Source: an uncultured Ruminococcus sp. | GTDB taxonomy: Bacteria; Bacillota; Clostridia; Oscillospirales; Ruminococcaceae | Reading direction: 5' to 3' | NCBI GenBank assembly: GCA_900539835.1 | Contig: UQDR01000001.1 | Location: forward strand, 62,001-126,000 | Length of the DNA stretch: 64,000 bases | In this document: piece by piece, positions 26,881-34,191 of the stretch | How positions within the stretch are numbered: position 1 is the first letter of the stretch | How the letters are laid out: each line of letters starts with the position of its first letter | Made by a program: the position numbers and the translations under genes | Notes under the pieces: generated by a model | Database searches by the model: none | Told to the model about the DNA's origin: nothing | Seen by the model: the letters and a program-made list of their open reading frames with translations, nothing else

Positions 26881-27787
26881 TTTTTATTCCTCCAAAATTA
26901 TTTTTTATATATTCAATATATTTTTTTCTGCGTACTAATTCCTTATGGTTTTTGTACCAGTCATATGACTGTTTTAAGCCCACTTCCAAAGGCTTTACAT
27001 TTGGCATAAGTTCCTGTTGCTTTGTAACGTCAAGTATATAACCATAATCAAGAAACGGAAAATAATCACGCTGATTTATGTTTTCATTTACATACTTGAT
27101 TTCAGGTGTTTTATCTAAAACTTTGTAGCATAGTCTTACCCATTCATTTATGTCAATAATGTGAGAATTACCTACATTGAAAATATGTTGACTTGGTTTT
27201 TTCTCAATAATTATTTCAATAAAACGACACATATCCTCTATATCAAAGAATTGCAAAGGCATTTTGCCGTCTTTCGGGACATAAAAAGGCAAATTCTTTT
27301 CTGCACAGTCAAAGACAAATGCTTCACGATAAAGATTATTCATAGCACCATATAAATATGGTGGTCGCAAAATATATGCATTTGGTACTTTTTCAAGCAA
27401 CAGCCATTCCGCTTTAATTTTATTAGTACCATAATCTCTCCAGTAAATATTTTCGTCAAGCTTTTGTTCTTCTGTAAACGGCTGAATATTTGTTTCGGGA
27501 TAAACTGCACTTGAGCTTATCATAACATACTCGCCAAATTTACCCAACCCCTCAAGCAAATCTGATATATCGTCTTTTTTATATGCAGTTACATCAATAA
27601 CCAAATCGAAATTAATATTTTTAAGAGTGCCACCTAAATTGTGTCTGTCACAGTTTATCAACTTAACTCCCTTTGATTGAGAACGAGAATTTCTATTTAA
27701 AACATAAACTTCGTGATCTTTTTTCACAAAATATTCAGCTGTATAACGACTTGCGAAAACCGTTCCGCCTGTAATTAAAACCTTCAT
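26867..27787 (-). CDS. NAD-dependent epimerase/dehydratase (extended SDR)
   Basis: Extended short-chain dehydrogenase-like protein of 306 residues. The N-terminal nucleotide site is VLITGGTVFASRYTAEYF, the GGTxF variant found in CSP41-like epimerases. The Asp of DVTAYKKDD and the YxxxK-like pair in YWRDYGTNKIKAEW agree with the SDR active site. The partner sugar nucleotide is unknown. A ribosome site AGAGG precedes the ATG. It overlaps tyrS by 14 bases, so the two are translationally linked, and it follows the radical SAM gene by 105 bases. Confidence 0.85.
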   Translation of the reverse strand: MKVLITGGTVFASRYTAEYFVKKDHEVYVLNRNSRSQSKGVKLINCDRHNLGGTLKNINFDLVIDVTAYKKDDISDLLEGLGKFGEYVMISSSAVYPETNIQPFTEEQKLDENIYWRDYGTNKIKAEWLLLEKVPNAYILRPPYLYGAMNNLYREAFVFDCAEKNLPFYVPKDGKMPLQFFDIEDMCRFIEIIIEKKPSQHIFNVGNSHIIDINEWVRLCYKVLDKTPEIKYVNENINQRDYFPFLDYGYILDVTKQQELMPNVKPLEVGLKQSYDWYKNHKELVRRKKYIEYIKNNFGGIKNDII

Positions 27788-27823
27788 GTCATTTTACCTC
27801 TCTTTCAAATATTAATTCGAAAA

Positions 27824-27859
27824 CTAAACATAACCGATGAAATCAAATAATGATTTCAC
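27824..27859 (-). CDS. Possible 11-residue ORF with an extended Shine-Dalgarno
   Basis: In the 105-base gap between the radical SAM and epimerase genes the minus strand reads AAAGGTGGTGATATCC then GTG, followed by ten codons and TAG. The peptide would be MKSLFDFIGYV. The ribosome site (27864-27875) matches 11 or more positions of the 16S 3' end with one change, much better than most sites in the window. A perfect 8-bp palindrome TGAAATCA-N5-TGATTTCA overlaps it. It may be a leader peptide feeding the epimerase-tyrS translation unit, a remnant, or chance. There is no homology that I can state. Confidence 0.35.
   Translation of the reverse strand: MKSLFDFIGYV
27838..27858. repeat. Perfect 8-bp inverted repeat
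   Basis: TGAAATCA (27838-27845) and TGATTTCA (27851-27858) flank a 5-base spacer. No T run follows on either strand, so it is not a terminator. It could be an operator or an mRNA hairpin at the micro-ORF start. Confidence 0.6.
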
Positions 27860-27892
27860 GGATATCACCACCTTTCAATATAATTATTTATA

Positions 27893-28777
27893 TCAATCAA
27901 AAAAGCTAAGCTGTGTATTGCCATATCCCTGCTTATATGCTCTGATAATATCTTTCATATTGTACAGAATACCGAACCTATCGCATTCAGCGGCAAATAC
28001 CCTCCATAGCTTTTTTGCATTGGGCGATACACAGTTATATCTATCGCCAAAGTATTTTTTATATTTATCTGAAAGCCCTGGAAACAACTTATCCAGCTTT
28101 TCGTAATAGTAATCACGCTGATTCTGCCTTAATGTCATACCGAATGCAGGGTAAATAATTCTTACACCACAATCATGAGCTGTTCTAACAATATTAAGAA
28201 TATTCTCCTCATTATCCTCTATAAACGGCAGAACGGGCATTAGAGTTATTCCGGTAAACAGACCCGCATCAGACATTTTTGTAAGTGCGTCAAATCTTTC
28301 AGATGATACTGAAACATTAGGTTCAATCAATCTGCACAGCGTATCATCGGCAGTTGTAATTGTCATTTTACAAAGAACGGGACTGTGTTCAGCAATGCCT
28401 TTATAGACATCAATATCACGGGTGATAAGACTGCTTTTAGTTATTACCGTAACACCAAATTCAAATGCATCAATTAGTTCTAATGCGTGCCTTGTAGCAA
28501 GTTCTGTTTTTTCAAAAGGATTGTATGGGTCACTCATTGCACCAGTGCCTATTATTCCTGTTCGCACCTTTCGTCTTAATTCATCACGAAGTATCTGCAA
28601 GCAATTTTCTTTTACCTTTACAGTATCAAAATCGTCCACACGGTAACACTCGCTTCTGCTGTCGCAATAAATACAGCTGTGACAACAGCCACGATATAAA
28701 TTAATATTATAGTCATTGCCGAACCACTCAGAGGATTTGTTTTTCTGTAAAATTGTTTTACAAGGTATTGTCTGCAT
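27893..28777 (-). CDS. Radical SAM protein, SPL/SplB-like family
   Basis: A 294-residue radical SAM enzyme of the spore-photoproduct-lyase-like family (COG1533-type). The cluster-binding motif is CCHSCIYC in LYRGCCHSCIYCDSRSEC, followed by the SDPYNPFEK segment typical of the group. The substrate is unknown; family members are often called DNA repair photolyase-like, but true SplB has a different layout. I start at ATG 28777, six bases after AGAGGTG, not at the GTG that is part of that site. It directly follows the Tyr T-box terminator, so it is the first gene under tyrosine control. Confidence 0.88.
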   Translation of the reverse strand: MQTIPCKTILQKNKSSEWFGNDYNINLYRGCCHSCIYCDSRSECYRVDDFDTVKVKENCLQILRDELRRKVRTGIIGTGAMSDPYNPFEKTELATRHALELIDAFEFGVTVITKSSLITRDIDVYKGIAEHSPVLCKMTITTADDTLCRLIEPNVSVSSERFDALTKMSDAGLFTGITLMPVLPFIEDNEENILNIVRTAHDCGVRIIYPAFGMTLRQNQRDYYYEKLDKLFPGLSDKYKKYFGDRYNCVSPNAKKLWRVFAAECDRFGILYNMKDIIRAYKQGYGNTQLSFFD

Positions 28778-28793
28778 AGTTTTCACCTCTTAA

Positions 28794-29055
28794 GAAAAAA
28801 ATCCCCCGACAGAAAATCTGCCGGAGGACGAAATTACTCGTGGTACCACCTCGGTTTATCAGGCAAAACCTGACCTCATAGCTTGCATACACAAACCTGT
28901 TCGATAACGGGAACTCCCGTACTTCCCTACTATAATTTCAAGAAGTCTGCTCCGAGATGTATTCACAGATTATACTGTTATGTTCTCGCACCGCCCGAAC
29001 ACTCTCTTAAACAGCAATAATAAGCTACTTGTTCTCATCAACACTTTTAAATATT
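28794..29055 (-). promoter_or_regulatory. T-box leader, Tyr specifier, ahead of radical SAM-epimerase-tyrS
   Basis: Read on the minus strand, the specifier loop is CTGTGAATACATC, with TAC (28959-28961, Tyr) followed by the conserved A. Stem I also has GGGCGGTGCGAGAAC. The T-box is GAGGTGGTACCACGAG (28837-28852); its UGGU bulge pairs with ACCA, fitting the A73 of tRNA-Tyr. The terminator pairs CTGCCGGAGGA (28819-28829 region) with TCCCCCGACAG (28802-28812), followed by at least seven T. The next gene is the radical SAM gene, not tyrS, which lies two genes further on. Confidence 0.93.
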
Positions 29056-29061
29056 AATATA

Positions 29062-29090
29062 AATTTAGCACATTTAAATCCAAATGTCAA
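29062..29090 (-). promoter_or_regulatory. sigma-A promoter of the Tyr T-box operon
   Basis: Minus strand TTGACA (29085-29090), 17 bases, TAAATT (29062-29067) with TGC before it. The -35 lies only three bases after the glyA stop, and no glyA terminator separates them. Confidence 0.8.
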
Positions 29091-29093
29091 GAA

Positions 29094-30341
29094 TTACTCG
29101 TACAAAGGATACTTATTACAAATCTCTGTAACGCCTGCTCTGATTTCATCAGCTTTATTTTCAAAGTCAGTAACAGCAAGATAAATAAATTCTGCGATCT
29201 TATCCATATCTTCCTCAACAAGTCCTCTTGTAGTAACAGCAGGAGTACCGATTCTGATACCGCTTGTTACAAATGGACTCTGTGGGTCGTTAGGAACTGC
29301 ATTCTTGTTTACAGTGATAAACACTTCATCAAGACGCTTTTCAAGCTCTTTACCTGTAATATCAAAGGACTGCAAATCAACAAGCATAAGGTGATTATCG
29401 CTTCCGTTTGAAACAAGATTGAATCCTCGTGATACAAGTCCCTTAGCAAGAGCCTGTGCATTTTTAACTACCTGTTCCGCATAAGCTTTGAATTCAGGCT
29501 TTAATGCTTCTCCGAAGCAAACTGCTTTAGCAGCAATAACATGCATAAGAGGACCGCCCTGTGTACCCGGGAATATTGCTTTATTAAACTTCTTTGCGAG
29601 CTCCTCGTCATTTGTAAGGATCATACCGCCTCTTGGACCTCTTAAAGTCTTATGAGTAGTAGTGGTAACAACATCGGCATAAGGTACTGGAGATGGATGT
29701 TGACCGCCTGCAACAAGTCCTGCGATATGAGCCATATCCACCATAAAGTATGCTCCGACCTCTTTGGCGATTTCAGAAATTCTTTCAAAATCAATTACAC
29801 GGGGATATGCGGAAGCACCGGCAACAATAAGCTTCGGTTTATTTTCTATTGCAAGCTTTTCAAGCTCGTCATAATCAAGATATCCATTATCATCAAGACC
29901 ATAAGAAATAAAGTTATAGTTTTTACCTGACATATTTACAGGTGAGCCATGTGTAAGATGTCCGCCGTGAGCAAGGCTCATACCAAGAATAGTATCACCT
30001 ACGTCACAGAGTGCAAAATAAACTGCAAGGTTAGCCTGTGCACCTGAATGGGGCTGAACGTTAGCATATTTCGCGCCAAAAAGTTTACAAGCTCTTTCAA
30101 TAGCGATATTTTCAACTACGTCAACGCACTCGCAGCCGCCGTAATATCTTTTTCCTGAATATCCTTCTGCATACTTATTTGTCAAGGCACTGCCCATAGC
30201 TGCCATAACGGCAGGTGAAACGATATTTTCGCTGGCGATAAGCTCAAGATTTCTTCTCTGGCGAGCAAGCTCTGAATTCATTGCTTCTCCGACTTCTTTA
30301 TCAAAGCCTTCAACAAAACCAATTGTGTCTACTATTTTCAT
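29094..30341 (-). CDS. glyA: Serine hydroxymethyltransferase
   Basis: GlyA interconverts serine and glycine with tetrahydrofolate and supplies one-carbon units. The PLP lysine is in the block VTTTTHKTLRGPRGG. The N-terminal NLELIASENIVSPAV and NKYAEGYSGKRYYGGCE motifs are intact. At 415 residues it has normal length. AAGGAG precedes the ATG. It appears monocistronic, with a promoter at 30389-30417; transcripts would run into the Tyr T-box leader, whose terminator may end them. Confidence 0.98.
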   Translation of the reverse strand: MKIVDTIGFVEGFDKEVGEAMNSELARQRRNLELIASENIVSPAVMAAMGSALTNKYAEGYSGKRYYGGCECVDVVENIAIERACKLFGAKYANVQPHSGAQANLAVYFALCDVGDTILGMSLAHGGHLTHGSPVNMSGKNYNFISYGLDDNGYLDYDELEKLAIENKPKLIVAGASAYPRVIDFERISEIAKEVGAYFMVDMAHIAGLVAGGQHPSPVPYADVVTTTTHKTLRGPRGGMILTNDEELAKKFNKAIFPGTQGGPLMHVIAAKAVCFGEALKPEFKAYAEQVVKNAQALAKGLVSRGFNLVSNGSDNHLMLVDLQSFDITGKELEKRLDEVFITVNKNAVPNDPQSPFVTSGIRIGTPAVTTRGLVEEDMDKIAEFIYLAVTDFENKADEIRAGVTEICNKYPLYE

Positions 30342-30388
30342 ATAAATACTCCTTACATATTAAATTCTGTCCAATTAAAGATATATTT

Positions 30389-30417
30389 ATTATATCTTAT
30401 TTCCAACAATAATGCAA
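30389..30417 (-). promoter_or_regulatory. sigma-A promoter of glyA
   Basis: Minus strand TTGCAT (30412-30417), 17 bases, TATAAT (30389-30394). Confidence 0.75.
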
Positions 30418-30440
30418 GTAAAAACGTATATTTTTTATTA

Positions 30441-30758
30441 TTAAAATTGAAAGGCGTTCATTCTGGAAGAAACACACCATAAAATCATAATAATCAGTGT
30501 TGCTATCATAGGAAGAATATTATAAATCCAATAATCCTTTTTGTTTTCTTGTTTTATTAGCTGTATTATACGAAAAGCAATCATTAATGGTATACTTATA
30601 ATAAACATTGCATAGCCTATAGGCACGAAGCTTTCCGCTTCAGCATCTTTTCTGTCTATAATCATAAGTAACGCATAAGTAAACCACCAGAAAGAAAACC
30701 AACCAAATAAAATATTTATTATTATATTAAATATATTTTTTATATCATTAACCTCCAT
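30441..30758 (-). CDS. Small three-helix membrane protein of unknown function
   Basis: A 105-residue hydrophobic protein with three likely membrane segments (about residues 10-33, 45-66 and 80-98) and short charged loops (IDRKDAEAESFVP, KQENKKDYW). I do not recognise the family. The ATG is set by frame. The GGAGG just inside the gene (ATGGAGG) does not serve any obvious in-frame start downstream, so the start is uncertain. It is isolated between glyA and ruvX and could be a real small gene; the run of well-formed helices argues for coding. Confidence 0.55.
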   Translation of the reverse strand: MEVNDIKNIFNIIINILFGWFSFWWFTYALLMIIDRKDAEAESFVPIGYAMFIISIPLMIAFRIIQLIKQENKKDYWIYNILPMIATLIIMILWCVSSRMNAFQF

Positions 30759-30858
30759 CCATTTTATGTAATTATTTATAATTATACAATAATATCATTT
30801 ATTTGTCAATTAAATAACAGCAGATTATAGCCTAATTACATTTTTAGCAGATTATTTA

Positions 30859-30887
30859 TTGAAATATTTTTAAAACTATGATATACT
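30859..30887 (+). promoter_or_regulatory. sigma-A promoter of ruvX
   Basis: TTGAAA (30859-30864), 17 bases, TATACT (30882-30887), preceded by TGA (extended -10). Confidence 0.72.
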
Positions 30888-30930
30888 GATATTAATTTAT
30901 GTATTTAGACAGCTTGAAAGGAATGATTAA

Positions 30931-31359
30931 ATGAAAATTATGGCGGTTGATTACGGTGATGTCAGGACAGGTCTTGCAGTATGCGACAGAACGGAATTTC
31001 TGGCTTCCCCTATTGGTACGATAGAAGAACGCAATGCTCAGATTCTTGCTATGAAAATAGCTCATATGGCTGAGCAATATGAAGTGGGCGAAATAGTAGT
31101 AGGACTTCCGAAAAACATGAATGGTTCAATGGGACCAAGAGCTGAAAAATGCAAAGCTTTTGCTGATATGCTCAATGAAATTACAGAATGTCCTGTTAAC
31201 ATGTGGGATGAGCGGTCTACTACTGTAACTGCGCATCAAATTTTAAACGAGACAAATGTAAGAGGCAAAAACAGAAAAGCCGTTGTCGACACGGTAGCCG
31301 CAACGGTAATTTTAGAAGGATATTTAGATTTCAGGAGAAAAAACAAAAATAAAGGCTAA
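30931..31359 (+). CDS. ruvX: Holliday-junction resolvase-like protein YqgF/RuvX
   Basis: RNase H-fold protein of the YqgF family, involved in pre-16S rRNA 5' processing and proposed as a resolvase. The first catalytic Asp is in MAVDYGDVRTGLAVC. The second acidic region is EIVVGLPKNMNGS, and the third is DERSTTVTA; the terminal Asp is in AVVDTVAATVILEGYL. At 142 residues it has usual length. AAGGAA precedes the ATG. The stop overlaps by four bases the stop of the convergent TauE gene, so the two convergent transcripts overlap. Confidence 0.95.
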   Translation: MKIMAVDYGDVRTGLAVCDRTEFLASPIGTIEERNAQILAMKIAHMAEQYEVGEIVVGLPKNMNGSMGPRAEKCKAFADMLNEITECPVNMWDERSTTVTAHQILNETNVRGKNRKAVVDTVAATVILEGYLDFRRKNKNKG

Positions 31360-31721
31360 CTTTTTTTCTTCTTTGAAAACATTTCTTTTAAGCCGGCAAT
31401 TATGACAAAGCCGCCGAATAATTTTTGCAATATTTCATTATCTGTTTTATTTGCAATAATGCTGAAAACAATTACAAAGATCGTTCCTGTAATTAAAATG
31501 GGAACGATTTTTTTCCATTCTATGAGGTGGTTTTTGTTATGATAATAAAGAGATAGCAAGGCGATGGGAATAAAAAAGATAAGGTTTATGCCTTGTGCTG
31601 ACAACTGAGGCATTTGAGCAAACACTGTCAGATAAATAATCAATACCATACCTCCGCCGAGCCCCAAAGACGCAAAGATTCCTGTAATGAATGATACAAC
31701 TGCTATAACTAAAAAATTCAT
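31356..31721 (-). CDS. TauE/SafE-type permease, C-terminal half (split)
   Basis: A 121-residue membrane protein equal to one half of a TSUP (TauE/SafE) transporter, with about four hydrophobic segments and the repeat signature GLGGGMVLIIYL near residue 20. The TSUP family exports sulfite, sulfonates or related anions; the substrate here is unknown. It begins two bases after the other half's stop, using the GAGG in the end of that gene. The two products together make one 240-residue transporter. The end overlaps ruvX by four bases on the other strand. Confidence 0.85.
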   Translation of the reverse strand: MNFLVIAVVSFITGIFASLGLGGGMVLIIYLTVFAQMPQLSAQGINLIFFIPIALLSLYYHNKNHLIEWKKIVPILITGTIFVIVFSIIANKTDNEILQKLFGGFVIIAGLKEMFSKKKKS

Positions 31722-31723
31722 TT

Positions 31724-32086
31724 TTACCTCATTATCAATCTTATACCAAAAGCTATCATTACTGCTCCGAATATTCTTTTAAGCGTAATACTTGATAGTT
31801 TCATCAGCAATTTTGTTCCGAAAAAAACACCGGCTATTCCAAAAGGAATAAATTTAAGTGCATAAATTATATCGATGCTTCCTTTTGTAAAATAGACCAA
31901 ACCGCTTATTATACTCAAAGGGAGCGTGATTGCTATTGAGGTTGCATGAGCTTTTTTTACCTCAGTTTTATCATGTTCGAGCATTGGAACGGCAACGATG
32001 CCTCCGCCTGATCCGAACAAGCCGTTTGCCGCACCCACAAAGGCACCCATAATATACAAATAAGCTTTTTTCATATATTTTAACAA
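31724..32086 (-). CDS. TauE/SafE-type permease, N-terminal half (split)
   Basis: A 120-residue TSUP half-transporter with the signature GLFGSGGGIVAVPML and the segment KKAHATSIAITLPLS typical of the first half. About four hydrophobic segments are seen. It forms a pair with the following 121-residue gene, two bases apart. The start is uncertain. TTG 32086 has GGGTGA upstream, but that sequence is part of the terminator stem at 32092-32119 and the TTG itself falls in its T run. ATG 32074 is in frame but lacks a ribosome site. Confidence 0.82.
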   Translation of the reverse strand: MLKYMKKAYLYIMGAFVGAANGLFGSGGGIVAVPMLEHDKTEVKKAHATSIAITLPLSIISGLVYFTKGSIDIIYALKFIPFGIAGVFFGTKLLMKLSSITLKRIFGAVMIAFGIRLIMR

Positions 32087-32119
32087 AAAATCACCCTATA
32101 CTATTATTAGTACAGGGTG
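32084..32119 (-). terminator. Terminator of ylxM-ffh-rpsP-khpA
   Basis: Minus strand CACCCTGTACTA and TAGTATAGGGTG (a single interior mismatch) pair around a 4-base loop, followed by ATTTTTTG. It lies 22 bases past the khpA stop and runs into the possible TTG start of the TauE half-gene. Confidence 0.82.
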
Positions 32120-32141
32120 AAAATTTATTCCTAATAAAATA

Positions 32142-32375
32142 TCAGTCAATCTCAACCATAATTTTCTGATTAATACGGGAAGCACCAGCTCTCATAACAG
32201 TACGAATCGCTTTTGCAATTCTTCCCTGCTTACCGATAACTCTGCCCATATCTGACTGAGCAACATGAAGATGATAAACAACAATATCTTTTTCATTTGG
32301 CTCATCAACTGTAACTACGACAGCTTCTTTATCCTCAACAAGCTCCGCAACTATGGTTTCAAGTAATTCCTTCAT
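32142..32375 (-). CDS. khpA: KH-domain RNA-binding protein KhpA
   Basis: KhpA (YlqC) is a small single-KH RNA-binding protein that acts with KhpB in cell elongation and RNA binding in Firmicutes. The KH loop is VIGKQGR in DMGRVIGKQGRIAKAIRTV. At 77 residues it has the usual length. I start at ATG 32375, preceded by GGAGG; the upstream in-frame extension would run through the pseudoknot element. It follows rpsP by 104 bases that contain a structured element. Confidence 0.95.
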   Translation of the reverse strand: MKELLETIVAELVEDKEAVVVTVDEPNEKDIVVYHLHVAQSDMGRVIGKQGRIAKAIRTVMRAGASRINQKIMVEID

Positions 32376-32402
32376 AATAAATCCTCCATTCTCCCACGGA
32401 AA

Positions 32403-32476
32403 TGCGGTAGGAAGCCCCACCGATAAATCAGCAAGGCTGTTGGTGGGATAAGAGCCTTACTGATTGGATAACCGCA
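32403..32476 (-). ncRNA. Candidate structured RNA (nested pseudoknot) between rpsP and khpA
   Basis: On the minus strand three paired elements nest. An outer stem is TGCGGT (32471-32476) with ACCGCA (32403-32408). A 13-bp hairpin is AATCAGTAAGGCT with AGCCTTGCTGATT (32453-32465 / 32426-32438), where one pair is G-U only in minus-strand RNA. Its loop carries CCCACC (32442-32447), fully complementary to GGTGGG (32416-32421) just downstream, forming an H-type pseudoknot. The same CCCACC could instead pair with GTGGGAG (32391-32397) beside the khpA ribosome site. I know no class matching it. It could regulate khpA or be a remnant of an IS200/IS605-type end. Confidence 0.6.
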
Positions 32477-32479
32477 CAA

Positions 32480-32722
32480 TTAGATAGTGCCGTTCTTTTT
32501 TAAAAGTGCTTTAACTGTATCAGTTGGCTGAGCACCGTTAGCAATCCAAGATTTAGCCTTTTCGTCGTCGATTTTAAGTACTGAAGGCTCCTTTGTAGGA
32601 TCATAGTAGCCAAGTTCCTCAATAAAACGACCGTCACGTGGATATCTTGAATCAGCAACAACTATACGATAGAAAGGAGCTTTTTTAGCACCCATTCTTC
32701 TAAGTCTGATTTTAACTGCCAT
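32480..32722 (-). CDS. rpsP: 30S ribosomal protein S16
   Basis: Small-subunit protein S16. The N-terminus VKIRLRRMGAKKAPFYRIVV and PRDGRFIEELGYYDP are the family signature, and the 80-residue length is standard. A GGAGG-like site precedes the ATG. It follows ffh by 55 bases and precedes khpA. The rimM-trmD-rplS genes usual after khpA are not here; instead a terminator and transporter genes follow. Confidence 0.98.
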   Translation of the reverse strand: MAVKIRLRRMGAKKAPFYRIVVADSRYPRDGRFIEELGYYDPTKEPSVLKIDDEKAKSWIANGAQPTDTVKALLKKNGTI

Positions 32723-32777
32723 TATAAATTCACCTCCGAATATTAATTATATATCAACGCTTTCGCACTGATTTACA

Positions 32778-34154
32778 TTACATTGGGAAACCGCCGCCCA
32801 TTCCTCCACCAAGTCCTTTTAACAAGGCGGCTCTGTTTCGCATACTTTTCTTTCCGCCTTTTCCTGTCAGACCAAGCTGTTTCATCATTTTTTGCATTTG
32901 ATCAAACTGTTTAAGCAAAGCGTTAACATCTGAAACATCAGTTCCGCTTCCGGCAGCAATTCTTCTTTTTCTTTTAGGATCAATAATTGCCGGCTTTTCA
33001 CGTTCCTTTTTAGTCATTGAGTTAATCATTGCTTCAGTTTTTCTCAACTGGGTTTCACCCTGTTCAAGCTGTTCGTCATTGATACTGCCGGCACCGGGAA
33101 GCATTTTTATAATTGATCTCATTGAACCCATTTTTTGAATTTGCTTCATTTGTTCAAGCAAATCATTAAGGTCAAAGCCTTTTTCCTTAACTTTTTTAGC
33201 AAGCTTTTCTGCATCCTTAGCGTCAACCGTAGAAGAAGCTTTTTCAATTAAAGTAAGCATATCACCCATTCCAAGAATTCGTGAAGCCATCCTTTCAGGA
33301 TGGAAAGGCTCAAACTCATCAAGTTTTTCGCCCATACCCACAAATTTAATAGGCTTACCTGTTACAGAAAGAACTGATAATGCGGCGCCGCCACGTGTAT
33401 CAGAATCAAGCTTTGTAAGTATAACACTATCAATTCCCAAAGCCTCGTCAAAGCTTGAAGCAACTTTAACTGCGTCCTGACCTATCATTGCGTCTACAAC
33501 AAGCATTATCTCATGTGGTTCTGCTAACTTTTTAATATCTTTGAGTTCGTCCATCAGCTCTTCATCAATATGAAGACGTCCGGCTGTATCTATAATAACT
33601 AAATCATTGCCGTAATCTTTAGCATGCTTTAGTCCTTCTTTTGCAATTTTTCTCGGATCAATCTGACCCATTTCAAACACGGGAACTTCAGCCTTTTCAC
33701 CGACTATTCTCAACTGGTCTATTGCCGCAGGTCTATATACGTCACACGCAACTAACAGCGGTCTTTTACCCTGTGCTTTAAAATGTTTTGCGAGCTTTGC
33801 TGCATGTGTGGTTTTACCTGAACCCTGAAGCCCGCACATCATAATTACACACGGCGGTTTATTGGGGAAATTAATTTTAGAATTAGCTTCTCCCATAAGC
33901 TTTATAAGCTCTTCATTAACGATTTTTATTACCTGTTGACCGGGAGTAAGACTTTTCAAAACGTCTTCACCGACAGCCCTTTCAGTAACATTTGAAATAA
34001 ACTCTTTAACAACTTTATAGCTTACGTCAGCTTCAAGAAGAGCCATTTTAACTTCTCTCATAGCTTCTTTTACATCAGCTTCACTCAGCTTACCTCTTGA
34101 TTTAAGACGTTTAAATACGCCGTTAAGCTTTTCTGAAAGCCCTTCAAATGCCAT
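32778..34154 (-). CDS. ffh: Signal recognition particle protein Ffh (SRP54)
   Basis: Ffh binds the signal peptides of nascent membrane proteins and the SRP RNA, and with FtsY targets ribosomes to SecYEG. An N domain, then the GTPase G domain (P-loop GLQGSGKTTHAAKLA; DTAGRLH; TKLDSDTRGGAALS) and a Met-rich M domain that binds signal peptides and SRP RNA (MKQIQKMGSMRSIIKMLPG) are present. At 458 residues it has normal length. It follows ylxM, as in Bacillus. AGGGGGAGC precedes the ATG. Confidence 0.98.
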   Translation of the reverse strand: MAFEGLSEKLNGVFKRLKSRGKLSEADVKEAMREVKMALLEADVSYKVVKEFISNVTERAVGEDVLKSLTPGQQVIKIVNEELIKLMGEANSKINFPNKPPCVIMMCGLQGSGKTTHAAKLAKHFKAQGKRPLLVACDVYRPAAIDQLRIVGEKAEVPVFEMGQIDPRKIAKEGLKHAKDYGNDLVIIDTAGRLHIDEELMDELKDIKKLAEPHEIMLVVDAMIGQDAVKVASSFDEALGIDSVILTKLDSDTRGGAALSVLSVTGKPIKFVGMGEKLDEFEPFHPERMASRILGMGDMLTLIEKASSTVDAKDAEKLAKKVKEKGFDLNDLLEQMKQIQKMGSMRSIIKMLPGAGSINDEQLEQGETQLRKTEAMINSMTKKEREKPAIIDPKRKRRIAAGSGTDVSDVNALLKQFDQMQKMMKQLGLTGKGGKKSMRNRAALLKGLGGGMGGGFPM

Positions 34155-34191
34155 CTAAAGCTCCCCCTCTCTGACTGATTTTATATTAAAT

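Noticed and set aside
27838..27858. Rho-independent terminator between the radical SAM and epimerase genes
   Set aside because: The 8-bp stem is AT-rich and lacks a T run on either strand.
32403..32476. Right end of an IS200/IS605 element
   Set aside because: The AAGCCCCACC...GGTGGG pattern resembles such ends, but no tnpA or tnpB remnant or second end is present. Kept as an alternative to the structured RNA, not as a call.
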